Positions 8,809-16,897 of a DNA stretch of 64,000 bases are shown in pieces. The notes beneath the pieces are model-generated. The model worked only from the letters and a program-made list of their open reading frames with translations. It had not been told where the DNA came from and made no database searches. Each line of letters begins with the position of its first letter. Position 1 is the stretch's first letter. The DNA is from Bog-473 sp963730785. GTDB taxonomy: Bacteria; Actinomycetota; Acidimicrobiia; Acidimicrobiales; RAAP-2. Made by a program: the position numbers and the translations under genes. The stretch is taken from the NCBI GenBank assembly GCA_963730785.1, contig CAVSTF010000003.1, forward strand, positions 208,526 through 272,525, written 5' to 3'.

Positions 8809-9192
8809 CTAGCCAATTCCCGCGAGACCCATGAGAGTGCCCTCCGGATCCGTGAAGTGGCCGATAACCAGTCCATTCGGAGAGGTTGCTGGACCCATGA
8901 CGCGTGTACCTCCGAGTTCCTCGGCGCGCCGCAGAGCCAATTCGACATTTGGTACACCGACGTACACCACTACGTGGCTCTCGTAGGCGGCACCGCCGCC
9001 AATGCCACCAGGGATTCCTGCTCCATCTTCGGAAACGATCAGATTTAGAAATCCGTAGGCATCGGGAGACGACACCTCCTTTGCTACTGGTGACGGCACA
9101 TCGAACTCCCATCCAAAGAGGTCACCGAAGAACTTCCTCAGATGCATCGGGTCCCTTCCAATGACTTCGAAGTGCACGACCGGATGCGACAT
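8809..9192 (-). CDS. VOC-family protein (glyoxalase/bleomycin-resistance type)
   Basis: 127 residues from the ATG at 9192 (MSHPVVHFEVIGRDP). HFEV, then LFGWEFD, then an ESHVVVYVGVPNVELAL helix-strand unit, then TDPEGTLMGL are standard elements of the small VOC proteins often found beside ArsR regulators. The frame is open for 18 more codons upstream, but those residues look non-coding. It diverges from the ArsR gene across a 94-base spacer holding a perfect palindrome, so ArsR probably controls both directions. Confidence 0.78.
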   Translation of the reverse strand: MSHPVVHFEVIGRDPMHLRKFFGDLFGWEFDVPSPVAKEVSSPDAYGFLNLIVSEDGAGIPGGIGGGAAYESHVVVYVGVPNVELALRRAEELGGTRVMGPATSPNGLVIGHFTDPEGTLMGLAGIG

Positions 9193-9253
9193 TTCCGCCA
9201 ACCTACTTATGTCCCGGGACGAGAATCGTTCCGACTTCGGTTGCAATCGTCAC

Positions 9254-9283
9254 AGTACATGTTAGTTTGTACTAACATGTACT
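9254..9283. promoter_or_regulatory. ArsR operator: 13-base perfect inverted repeat
   Basis: AGTACATGTTAGT, four bases (TTGT), then ACTAACATGTACT: the arms are exact reverse complements over 13 bases. The repeat ends 3 bases before the GTG of the ArsR gene and lies between it and the divergent VOC gene. Its size and place match an ArsR/SmtB operator, and binding there would block initiation at the gene itself. It is too close to the start to be a terminator. Confidence 0.75.
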
Positions 9284-9286
9284 CCA

Positions 9287-9595
9287 GTGAGCGATCTGAT
9301 CTCGGCCATGGCCGATCCCAATCGACGGCGCATTCTGGAGTTACTGCGGAGCGGCGAACGAACGGTCACCGACTTGGCCACTCATTTCACGGTGACGCGG
9401 CCGGCCATATCGCAGCACTTGGGAGTGCTGACGGAGGCCGAACTGGTCGAAGTGCGCCGGGAGGGCAAGTACCGCTTCTACCGCCTCAACCCATCGGGAA
9501 TGGCCGCCCTGCGAGCCGAACTCGATTCGTTCTGGAATACCGAGCTCCATCAACTGGTCGCTGACGCGGCGAAAGAGAGAGAAACCCCCAAATGA
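9287..9595 (+). CDS. ArsR/SmtB-family regulator (metal-site-free type)
   Basis: 102 residues, a winged helix. MADPNRRRILELLRSGERTVTDLA opens the fold and HFTVTRPAISQHLGVLTEAELVEVRREGKYRFYRL is the recognition helix and wing. The Cys ligands of metal-sensing ArsR proteins are absent, and the closest type is the one paired with AHSA1/SRPBCC proteins. Its stop overlaps the next start (ATGA), and that neighbour begins with an AHSA1 domain, which supports the assignment. It probably autoregulates through the adjacent palindrome. Confidence 0.88.
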   Translation: MSDLISAMADPNRRRILELLRSGERTVTDLATHFTVTRPAISQHLGVLTEAELVEVRREGKYRFYRLNPSGMAALRAELDSFWNTELHQLVADAAKERETPK

Positions 9596-10566
9596 CCATC
9601 GAAAAGTCAGTACTTGTCCCGTTGAATGCCGACCAGACCTTCGCGCTGGTGACCGAGCCCGAGCGCATGCGTCGCTGGATCGCGGTGTCGGCCCGGATCG
9701 AACTACGAGCCGGCGGTGACTTCCGTTGGACGGTAGTGCCCGGCGGCAATGCCAGTGGCAGGGTGACCGAGGTGGAACCGGGACGTCGGGTGGTCTTCAC
9801 GTGGGGTTGGGAAGGAAACGAAGAGGTACCGCCCGGCGCTTCAACGGTCACGATCACACTTGAACCAGTTGAAGGCGGGACACGCGTGCGCTTGGTGCAC
9901 GAAGGACTGTCGGACCAACAAGGAAATGGTCACCTCGGTGGTTGGACCCATTTCTTGGATCGGCTCGTCGACGCCGCCCGTAATGGCGATGCCGGATTCG
10001 ACTCCTGGAATCTGCCGAACCGAACCTTGGACCAACTCACCGCTGCTGAATCATCCTTGGCCCTCTGTCAGGCGGCACTGCGTGATCTGAGCGACGAGGA
10101 GCTGTCGGCGCCGACGCCCTGCGCGAAGTTCAATGTTCGCGAGTTGGCCGACCACCTCATGGGGAGCATCGTCAACCTGGCCGCCGCGGTTGATGTCACG
10201 ATCTTGCCGTCTCAGTCGGGCTCACTCGAAGAGCGCATCGCCGACGCTGGGCAAGCGCTGCTTGAAGGTTGGCGCCATCACGGCATCGATGGGAGCGTGA
10301 AGCTGGGGACGTCGGAGTTGCCGGCAGATTTGGCGGTGCGCATCATCATCGTTGAGTTTTTGGTGCACGCCTGGGACTTTGCTCAGGCCACCGGAAGAAT
10401 CCTGCCTGAAGACGACGCACTGGCCGTCTACGCGCTCGAACAGACGACCGAATTGATGTTGACGCTCGGCCTACGTGACGGGGACCGCTTCGCCGATGAA
10501 GTGTTGGTCGGGCCTGATGCTGATGCCATGACCCGACTCATTGCCTTCACCGGACGCGCCGCGTAG
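9592..10566 (+). CDS. AHSA1/SRPBCC domain fused to a TIGR03086-type (mycothiol maleylpyruvate isomerase-like) domain
   Basis: 324 residues. Residues 1 to about 145 form an AHSA1 ligand-binding fold (TFALVTEPERMRRWIA near 14, GRVTEVEPGRRVVFTWGW near 56). From about 150 a DinB/maleylpyruvate-isomerase-like four-helix domain follows: LSAPTPCAKFNVRELADHLMGS near 173 and EFLVHAWDFAQATG near 254, the His and Asp/His positions that hold the metal in this family. TIGR03086-type proteins are actinobacterial and often linked to mycothiol. The gene is coupled to ArsR by ATGA and its 3' end overlaps that of zwf by 20 bases. The substrate is unknown. Confidence 0.8.
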   Translation: MTIEKSVLVPLNADQTFALVTEPERMRRWIAVSARIELRAGGDFRWTVVPGGNASGRVTEVEPGRRVVFTWGWEGNEEVPPGASTVTITLEPVEGGTRVRLVHEGLSDQQGNGHLGGWTHFLDRLVDAARNGDAGFDSWNLPNRTLDQLTAAESSLALCQAALRDLSDEELSAPTPCAKFNVRELADHLMGSIVNLAAAVDVTILPSQSGSLEERIADAGQALLEGWRHHGIDGSVKLGTSELPADLAVRIIIVEFLVHAWDFAQATGRILPEDDALAVYALEQTTELMLTLGLRDGDRFADEVLVGPDADAMTRLIAFTGRAA

Positions 10567-12046
10567 GCAAGGTCAGGGTGCGCTCGCTCGCCACTGCCGT
10601 TCGAATGGGAGTCGCCAGCTGCCGCGGCTCAATGAGTTCGTTGATGGCAGGCGGTCCCCAACTGCCCTTGGGGTATGGCTGCACCGGCTCGGGATTCTCC
10701 AGCAAGGGGGTCGACAACTCCCATAGACGCTCGATGCCCTCGGCGGTGTTGAACAGCGTGTGGTCACCGACCATGGCATCGTGAATGAGGCGCTCGTAGG
10801 CCTCGAGGATGTCGGCGTCCTGGCCCGTCTCATGGAGCGCGAATTGCAGGCTGAGCTTTTCAAGCTTCATGCCCGGGCCAGGCTTCTTGCCGTAGAAGGA
10901 CAGTGACAGTTTCGACGAATCGGCCAGGTCAAAGGTCAGGTGGTCGGGACCCTGGGTGCCGACCCCGGAACCCTCTGGGAACATGCTCTTTGGTGGTTCC
11001 CGAAACGCGATGGAGATGATGCGCTCGCCGCCACCAAGTTCTTTGCCAGTGCGGAGGTAGAACGGCACACCCGCCCAGCGCCAGTTGTCGATTTCGCACT
11101 TCAACGCCACGAACGTTTCGGTGTCGGAATTCGGATCGACGCCCGGAATGTCGCGGTAGCCCTCGTACTGCCCGCGGACTACTTGCGTCACATCGAGTGG
11201 GCGCATGGACCGGAAGACCTTGTTCTTCTCCTCACTGATGGGACCCGAAGCCAATGCGGTCGGCGGTTCCATGGCCATGAAGGCCAGGATCTGGAAGAGG
11301 TGGGTGACCACCATGTCCTTGAAGGCACCGGTGGCCTCATAGAAACCCACCCGGTCGTCCACCGAGAGCTTCTCGGGCACGTCGATCTGGACGTGGTCGA
11401 TGTGGTCACGATTCCAGATGGGCTCGAAGAGTCCGTTGGCGAAGCGGAAGGCCAGAATGTTCTGGGCCGCTTCCTTGCCGAGGAAGTGGTCAATGCGGAA
11501 GATCTGCTCCTCGTCGAAAATCTCATGCAAGGTCGCATTGAGTTCTCGGGCGCTCTCCAAGTCAGTGCCGAAGGGCTTCTCCATGACCACGCGCGACCGA
11601 TCGACCAGATCTGCCTTCTGGATGTGGGCGATGACGTCTCGATCCGCTGCTGGGGGGATGCTCAGGTAGTGAAGTCGCCGCACGTCGTCGCTGCCAATGG
11701 CAGCTTCCGCCGCTTTGACCGCCGCCGCCAGACCATCCGGACCGGCCGACAACGGGACGAAACTCAGCTTGGATTCGAAGCCGGCCCACTGCAGCAGGGA
11801 CACCTTCCCGGTGGCGTACTGGTCACAGGCGTGGCGAGCCAGGTGGCGGAAATCTTCGTCGCTGAGGTCACTGGTGGAGGTCCCGATGATGCGAAAATCC
11901 GGCATCATTCCAGTCTGCGAAAGGTGGAGCAGGCCCGGCAGGAGCTTGCGGGCGGCGAGGTCTCCGGTGGCGCCGAAGAGGATGATGACGTGGGGTTGCA
12001 GTTGAGCCGGCGCTCCGGATGGTTCGGTCTCAATGGGTGGGGTCAT
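10547..12046 (-). CDS. zwf: Glucose-6-phosphate 1-dehydrogenase
   Basis: 499 residues, normal length. It oxidises glucose 6-phosphate to 6-phosphogluconolactone with NADP, entering the oxidative pentose-phosphate pathway in the cytosol. GATGDLAARKLLPGL (near 25-39) is the cofactor site, VVMEKPFGTDL (near 151) a conserved turn, and RIDHFLGKE (near 181) the active-site signature with the catalytic His. An amidohydrolase gene lies upstream and overlaps by ATGA; no pgl, tal or opcA is seen, so this zwf stands apart from the usual actinobacterial pentose-phosphate operon and may be a second copy. Confidence 0.93.
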   Translation of the reverse strand: MTPPIETEPSGAPAQLQPHVIILFGATGDLAARKLLPGLLHLSQTGMMPDFRIIGTSTSDLSDEDFRHLARHACDQYATGKVSLLQWAGFESKLSFVPLSAGPDGLAAAVKAAEAAIGSDDVRRLHYLSIPPAADRDVIAHIQKADLVDRSRVVMEKPFGTDLESARELNATLHEIFDEEQIFRIDHFLGKEAAQNILAFRFANGLFEPIWNRDHIDHVQIDVPEKLSVDDRVGFYEATGAFKDMVVTHLFQILAFMAMEPPTALASGPISEEKNKVFRSMRPLDVTQVVRGQYEGYRDIPGVDPNSDTETFVALKCEIDNWRWAGVPFYLRTGKELGGGERIISIAFREPPKSMFPEGSGVGTQGPDHLTFDLADSSKLSLSFYGKKPGPGMKLEKLSLQFALHETGQDADILEAYERLIHDAMVGDHTLFNTAEGIERLWELSTPLLENPEPVQPYPKGSWGPPAINELIEPRQLATPIRTAVASERTLTLPTRRVR

Positions 12047-13230
12047 CGCAGTGGCTTCCGTTCGTTGAGTTCCGACACATTGCCGCCCATAATTTTACTG
12101 ATGGATGTCTGGTCCAGTTTCTGGAGTTCGGTGACCCAATCCGTCGGTTCGGGTAGTCCTTCTATATGGGGCCAGTCCGATCCGAAAATGACCCGATCGT
12201 CGCCCATGAAGTCGACGATCTCGTTCACGTCGTCCTCCCAAAATGGATTGATCCAGACGTGCCGCCGGAAGGTGACCACCGGATCTTCGGGAAAATAGCC
12301 CGGCATCTTCCGGGCCGATCCGGAAAGCTTGCGAAACAAGGGGCCGAGGAACTCCGAACCATTCTCCACGGACGCAATGCGCACACCGGGAAAGCGGTCG
12401 AACAGTTTCTCCAACATGAGCGTGGCCAGGAAGTCGTGGGCCGCCCTCTCAATGGCGAACATCTTGATGCTCGGGGTTGAAGGTCCCCCACCAAAGCTGG
12501 CCGAGAAACCATCCGTGGCGTAGCCATTGGAGGACAATCCAGCGTCCCCGGCATGAATGACCACGGTGATGCCGGCCTCACTCACTCGGGCCCAGAAGGG
12601 ATCGAACATGGGATTGGCCGGGGAGTAGGGACCGGTCTCGGTGTGGGGAGCTGCTGCTCGCATGACGACCGACCGGGCGCCCTGGTCCAGGGCCCATTCG
12701 AGTTCGATAACCGCCTCGTCGACGTCGGCCAGGGTGATGTAGGGAGCGGCGAAGATCCGGTCTTGGTACTGCATGCCCCAATCTTCGGCCAGCCAACGAT
12801 TGAAGGCTCGGAACAGAAGCACCACGGCGCCGGGGTCGTGCTTGAGCGCTTCCTCGTACAGCATGCCCAGGGTCGGGAACAGCCAGATCTTCGAAAGTCC
12901 TTGCCGGTCCATGACGGCCAACCTGGCGTCCCGGTCACGGTATTCGGGTCGGATTGGTTCGGGTGTGCCCATCAATTCGTGCATCGGGACGTTGTTGGGA
13001 TTGCCGCGGAAGTAGTCGGCCAACGATCCCGCCGGAGATATCGGGTTGAAGGTCGGGTTAGAGACGGCGTGATTTATCTGACCGCCGAGCGCGTGGTACC
13101 TGCGGTTGCCTACTTCCACCCACTGGAGCACCCGTGGGCCATGGGCAGGGTTGAGGTGACGAGTGAAGGCATCAAGTGCTTCGTAATAGTGATTGTCGGC
13201 GTCAAAGACCGGGGAGTCGACAGCGTGCAT
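12043..13230 (-). CDS. Amidohydrolase family 2 (ACMSD-like) protein
   Basis: 395 residues, TIM-barrel metal hydrolase or decarboxylase. FDADNHYYE (residues 8-16) is the N-terminal D-x-x-x-H-x-x-E variant of this subfamily, VVIHAGDAG (near 228) gives the central His, and FGSDWPHIEG (near 350) the terminal Asp. Many actinobacteria carry several such paralogues. It is upstream of zwf with an ATGA overlap. A decarboxylase or hydrolase of an aromatic or lactone intermediate is likely but unproven. Confidence 0.85.
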   Translation of the reverse strand: MHAVDSPVFDADNHYYEALDAFTRHLNPAHGPRVLQWVEVGNRRYHALGGQINHAVSNPTFNPISPAGSLADYFRGNPNNVPMHELMGTPEPIRPEYRDRDARLAVMDRQGLSKIWLFPTLGMLYEEALKHDPGAVVLLFRAFNRWLAEDWGMQYQDRIFAAPYITLADVDEAVIELEWALDQGARSVVMRAAAPHTETGPYSPANPMFDPFWARVSEAGITVVIHAGDAGLSSNGYATDGFSASFGGGPSTPSIKMFAIERAAHDFLATLMLEKLFDRFPGVRIASVENGSEFLGPLFRKLSGSARKMPGYFPEDPVVTFRRHVWINPFWEDDVNEIVDFMGDDRVIFGSDWPHIEGLPEPTDWVTELQKLDQTSISKIMGGNVSELNERKPLR

Positions 13231-13275
13231 GGTCAGCCTTCCAGGGTGGTGAGATGCGGACTGGCACTCCCGATG

Positions 13276-14046
13276 TTACGTGGCTCGCGGGGGACCCGCC
13301 GCCGTGTGGGTCACACCCTCGGGGTCCACAGCCCAGGCGGGGGATTCGCCCCACCGATCACCGAACACCAGTTCTGGCAGTGGACGTCGGCGCACCGGAC
13401 CGTGGTGGCCCGCTGGGCGGCCCAGGGTGATGGTGGCCATGATCTGCACTTCTTCGGGCATCTGCAAAAGCTGCTTGAGTTGAGCCTCGACGGCAAAATG
13501 CCAGATAGTCATCACGCCCCCGTAACCCAGAGAGCGGGCGGCCAGGAGAAGATTCTGGCAGGCCGGGTAGACCGAGGCGCCGTCGGTGTGATTGGTGTGG
13601 CGGTAAGGCTGGAAACATCCAAAGACCAGAACGGGAACTGACTCGAACTCGTCGACGTACCGCTGCATCGTCCGAGCCATCCGTGACTTGGGCGAATCTT
13701 CCTGGGCGCCTGATCCCTTGTCGTACCCGTCGGCGACCCGCTTGTCCTTCCAGAAGCTACGAGCCGAGTCACCGATGAGTTGCTTGGCCGCGTCGGCCAC
13801 CTCGCCCGAAGTGAGCACGACAAATCGGAAGGGCTGACGATTCGATCCGCTGGGCGCTCGTGTGGCCGCGAACAAAATGTCTCGCAGCGCCTCCTCCGGT
13901 ACCGGTTCATCGGTGTAACGCCGGATGGCCCGGGTTGAGATGAGTCCCTCATAGAGGCCGACAGGTTCTTCTGGCTGGTGCACGAGATCCGACGGTAGCC
14001 GCGTCTGGATGTGCGTAGCCCCTGCCGCAACCGCCATCATGGCCAT
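13276..14046 (-). CDS. Nitroreductase-family FMN protein
   Basis: Up to 256 residues. STRAIRRYTDEPVPEEALRDIL then AATRAPSGSNRQPFRFVVL is the FMN-binding start of the nitroreductase fold; YGGVMTIWHF and TITLGRPAG complete it. The longest frame starts at an ATG (14046) directly abutting the divergent GNAT start, leaving no promoter. A GTG at 13983 (VHQPEEPVGLYEGL) would start just before the domain and leave room for one, and I think it about as likely. It reduces nitro, quinone or flavin substrates with NAD(P)H. Confidence 0.82.
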   Translation of the reverse strand: MAMMAVAAGATHIQTRLPSDLVHQPEEPVGLYEGLISTRAIRRYTDEPVPEEALRDILFAATRAPSGSNRQPFRFVVLTSGEVADAAKQLIGDSARSFWKDKRVADGYDKGSGAQEDSPKSRMARTMQRYVDEFESVPVLVFGCFQPYRHTNHTDGASVYPACQNLLLAARSLGYGGVMTIWHFAVEAQLKQLLQMPEEVQIMATITLGRPAGHHGPVRRRPLPELVFGDRWGESPAWAVDPEGVTHTAAGPPRAT

Positions 14047-14499
14047 ATGGAAAATTCACCGTTCGTGCCGGACGATTTTGCCATCCCCCTGACGCTTGAA
14101 GGCCCGGGATTCACGCTTCGCCCACTGAGCGTGGACGACAATGAAGGCGATCTCGACGCCTGGGCCTCAAGCGCCGATCACATCCATGCCACTCCGGGGT
14201 TCGAGGGTCGACCATGGCCCGACGAGCCGATGACGCTGGAGCGCAATCACGGGGATCTGGCTGAGCACGTCGAGGACTTCGCCGCTCGCCGCGGTTTCAC
14301 CTATACGGTCGAGAGTGAGGGGGAGACCCTCGGATGTGTCTATATCTATCCGTCCGAGACACCCGGCGCCGATGTCAATGTCCGGTCCTGGGTGCGGGCG
14401 AGCCACGCCGAAAAGGATCCAGTGTTGTACCAAGCAGTGACCGCCTGGCTCAGTGACTCGTGGCCATTCAACGTCGTCGAATATGCCACCCGGCCGTAA
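14047..14499 (+). CDS. GNAT-family acetyltransferase-like protein
   Basis: 150 residues from the ATG at 14047 (MENSPFVPDDF). FTLRPLSVDDNEGDLDAWASS is the usual opening strand and helix of a GNAT fold, and YTVESEGETLGCVYIYPSETPGADVNVRSWVRASH is the central beta-bulge region. The acetyl-CoA loop (Q/R-x-x-G-x-G/A) is not clear, so a degraded or atypical member is possible. It converges on the amidohydrolase gene (stops 3 bases apart) and thus marks the end of the large reverse-strand operon. Confidence 0.7.
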   Translation: MENSPFVPDDFAIPLTLEGPGFTLRPLSVDDNEGDLDAWASSADHIHATPGFEGRPWPDEPMTLERNHGDLAEHVEDFAARRGFTYTVESEGETLGCVYIYPSETPGADVNVRSWVRASHAEKDPVLYQAVTAWLSDSWPFNVVEYATRP

Positions 14500-14502
14500 C
14501 AC

Positions 14503-15447
14503 CTACGCCACGGTGAGTCCCATGCGGTCAATGGCGTTCTGACCCAGGATGCCGTGCTTCTCCTCTTCTGAGAGATGAGGCAGGCTCATCAACTGGTCGA
14601 TGGTTCGATCAAGCTCGTACCAGGGGAAGTCCGTCCCGAACAGCACTCGATCGGCGCCGATGTCTCGGATGAGTCGACCCAACTCATCCGCCGTCGGGGC
14701 ACCGGGCGCCCCGGTCCAGGCGATGATTTCGCACAGGTCAAAGGACACGGTCGGAAAGGCTGCGGCGAATTCGGCTATCTGATGCCAACTCGCCCCACCG
14801 AGGTGCGCCAGCAGGAGGTGAAGGCGGGGGTGCGCCTTCATTACTTCGGTAAAGGCAAAAGGGTCGGCCCATTGGGGATTGCCTTTCGTCGAACCCGAAT
14901 GCGAGAGCACGGTGAGTTGCGCTTCCTCACACAAGTCGTATATCTGATGCATCCGGGGGTCATGGGGAAAGAATCCTTGGAGGACCGGATGCACCTTGAT
15001 GCCTTTGGCCCCCTTCGGTAGTTGCTCGGCCAAGTGAGTGGCTCCTTCGCGTCCACCCAGAATAAATGGATCGGCGGCCACGAGCGGGGTGAGATGAGGT
15101 GAACGAGCGGCGGTCTCGACAATCCAGTGGTTGTAGGTGCGCAGCCGATCTGGCAGGGAGTCCCACAGGTCACGCGACCGTTGAGCTCGTTCGGTCTCGC
15201 TGATATCGCCCCAGGTACTCTCCACCTCGGCCATCTGCAGCTCGGGAACGAACATGCCGAGCACGACGCAATGGACGGGATCCTCCGTGGTTGTCGCGGT
15301 GAGGAGGTCATCTACGGTGCCGCGGCGATGTCCGAACTCCACGTCCTCGCGCTCGCCGTACTCCCAGATTTCGTATCCGTCCCGCTGAGGGTCATCGGCC
15401 CGCTCAAATACATGCACGTGCACATCGACCACCGTGGGGTCACTCAT
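14503..15447 (-). CDS. Amidohydrolase family 2 protein, last gene of the riboswitch operon
   Basis: 314 residues. VVDVHVHVFE (residues 6-15) holds the two N-terminal metal His residues, GIKVHPVLQGFFP near 149 a central one, SHSGSTKGNPQWADP (near 182) another His, and FGTDFPWYE (near 273) the catalytic Asp. It closely follows the metallo-beta-lactamase-fold gene (3 bases). As the tenth gene in an operon preceded by a ykkC-class riboswitch, it may hydrolyse or decarboxylate an intermediate of guanidino-compound breakdown; the reaction itself is not predictable. Confidence 0.84.
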   Translation of the reverse strand: MSDPTVVDVHVHVFERADDPQRDGYEIWEYGEREDVEFGHRRGTVDDLLTATTTEDPVHCVVLGMFVPELQMAEVESTWGDISETERAQRSRDLWDSLPDRLRTYNHWIVETAARSPHLTPLVAADPFILGGREGATHLAEQLPKGAKGIKVHPVLQGFFPHDPRMHQIYDLCEEAQLTVLSHSGSTKGNPQWADPFAFTEVMKAHPRLHLLLAHLGGASWHQIAEFAAAFPTVSFDLCEIIAWTGAPGAPTADELGRLIRDIGADRVLFGTDFPWYELDRTIDQLMSLPHLSEEEKHGILGQNAIDRMGLTVA

Positions 15448-15450
15448 GAA

Positions 15451-16266
15451 TTAGCCCGTGGTGGCGAACTTCACGGCCAGCTCGCGGGTCAATCGCGGCC
15501 AGACGACCGGGTCGTGTCCAGGAATGAGTGAGTAGCCGCGTTCGGATGACAGCCGCTTGAGCTTGCGAATGGCCTCTATTGATTCCTCCGGGGTGGCGTT
15601 GATCCGTCCGCCTACCGCCAGTTCATGCTCGATATTCTCAGTGAGGTCGGCAGCATCAAACGCGAAGACCAGCCCGCCGCCACCGACCGACTCGTCCAAG
15701 TCGACGATGAAGCTCTGGTGCCCCGGCGTGTGGCCTGCGGTTAAGACGGCAGTCACGCCGGGCGCGATCTCCTGATCGCCATCGGCTAACCGCCAATCGA
15801 TGGACGGATCGTCGTAGTCAATCCGGAACATGGCGTGGTGCTCAGGGCCTGGATGATCAGAGAGGCCATAGTCGAGCTCCCTTTGTTGCGCGTGCACCGG
15901 CACGCGTCCGGCGAAATGGCGCAATCCTCCGGCATGATCGTTGTGGAGGTGGCTTAAACCAACCGAATAGATCTCGTCCATGTTGATCCCGGCTCCGGCC
16001 AGCGCTTCTTCCAGCGGTTCGCCCGGACCGGGCAGTATTGGCCGGAACATCGGGTCGCCGTGAAAGCGCTTTTTCAGCATTGGGTCGCGGATAAGAGCCG
16101 GATTGAAGCCGGTGTCGAGCAGGAGCCATCCACCATCGCATTGGAGCAGCACGCCTGGCACCGGCTCGCGCAAGCGCTCAGTCGGGTCGGCTCCGTGAAT
16201 GGAGACCGTCTTGGGGAGGTCCTCCCAGCCCAAAGTGAGCAGCACGATCCTCCGGACGCCCGACAC
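15451..16266 (-). CDS. MBL-fold metallo-hydrolase (lactonase-like)
   Basis: About 271 residues. SHLHNDHAGG is the H-x-H-x-D-H zinc motif, TAGHTPGHQSFIV gives the next His, AFDAADL the bridging Asp and IPGHDP the last His. This ligand set and the length match N-acyl-homoserine-lactonase-like enzymes. The frame is open far upstream, but the GTG at 16266 is preferred: GGGGAAG precedes it, it comes one base after the upstream stop (TGACGTG), and the fold begins right after it. In the operon it could open a cyclic amide or lactone intermediate. Confidence 0.82.
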   Translation of the reverse strand: MSGVRRIVLLTLGWEDLPKTVSIHGADPTERLREPVPGVLLQCDGGWLLLDTGFNPALIRDPMLKKRFHGDPMFRPILPGPGEPLEEALAGAGINMDEIYSVGLSHLHNDHAGGLRHFAGRVPVHAQQRELDYGLSDHPGPEHHAMFRIDYDDPSIDWRLADGDQEIAPGVTAVLTAGHTPGHQSFIVDLDESVGGGGLVFAFDAADLTENIEHELAVGGRINATPEESIEAIRKLKRLSSERGYSLIPGHDPVVWPRLTRELAVKFATTG

Positions 16267-16267
16267 G

Positions 16268-16897
16268 TCAGACTTCCCCGGGATCGACTCGAACCCAACC
16301 CTCGGGCAATGGTGCGTTTTGACCGAGGGCCATCGCCGCGGCATCAATGTGCCAGCCACCGTGATCATTAGCTGTCGGTCGCTCTCGGATCCACTCATGG
16401 CGCACGTGGTACTGCGCACCGCCGGGCAGGGAGCCTCCCCAGATGGCCAAAGCCACATCGCCGACCCGGATGATGCGACCCCCGACTGTGTCGCCGAGAG
16501 GATATTCGGCCATGGCGGTTTCGTCGGCGGGAAGCGAAGCCATGATCCATCGCTCTTCGAATCCCGGACCTCGTTCAATCATGGTGTCGTCGAGCCGATG
16601 GACCGTTCCCTGGTCGGGATGGCCCGGGTCTCGGGGCAGTGAATCGATGTCGTGATGGAAGGTGATGGCTCCCTCGCTCACCATCACGATGCCGCTGAAC
16701 GATTGGGTCTGATCCAGCACGTGCGTCGGCTTGGTACCCGGGTAGGGAGTGCGCAAGTCGCAGAAATGGCGGCCCGCCTGCACCCACAGGACTTCGCTCA
16801 CCTCATGCCATGTGCTCTCGCCGATGATGCGGCCATTGCGCCGCCACGCCCCCTGGAGGTCGATCAACTCTGATGGTCGTTCAACTGCTTCACTCAC
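16268..16897 (-). CDS. Protein of unknown function, beta-rich
   Basis: 209 residues, no signal peptide or membrane segment. I do not recognise the family. The spacing of LQGAWRRNGR, WVQAGRHFCDLRTPYPG, GAITFHHDID and ERWIMASLPADETA suggests a lipocalin- or nitrobindin-like beta barrel, but this is only an impression. Its start overlaps the Rieske oxygenase stop by ATGA and it is followed by the MBL-fold gene, so it is firmly part of the operon and may be an accessory to the oxygenase. Confidence 0.65.
   Translation of the reverse strand: MSEAVERPSELIDLQGAWRRNGRIIGESTWHEVSEVLWVQAGRHFCDLRTPYPGTKPTHVLDQTQSFSGIVMVSEGAITFHHDIDSLPRDPGHPDQGTVHRLDDTMIERGPGFEERWIMASLPADETAMAEYPLGDTVGGRIIRVGDVALAIWGGSLPGGAQYHVRHEWIRERPTANDHGGWHIDAAAMALGQNAPLPEGWVRVDPGEV

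Noticed and set aside
10940..12298. 452-residue forward frame opposite zwf
   Set aside because: It is antisense to a fully conserved zwf, its product has no recognisable motif, and such frames are common opposite high-GC genes.
12553..13641. 362-residue forward frame across the amidohydrolase and nitroreductase genes
   Set aside because: It spans two real reverse-strand genes and shows no domain.
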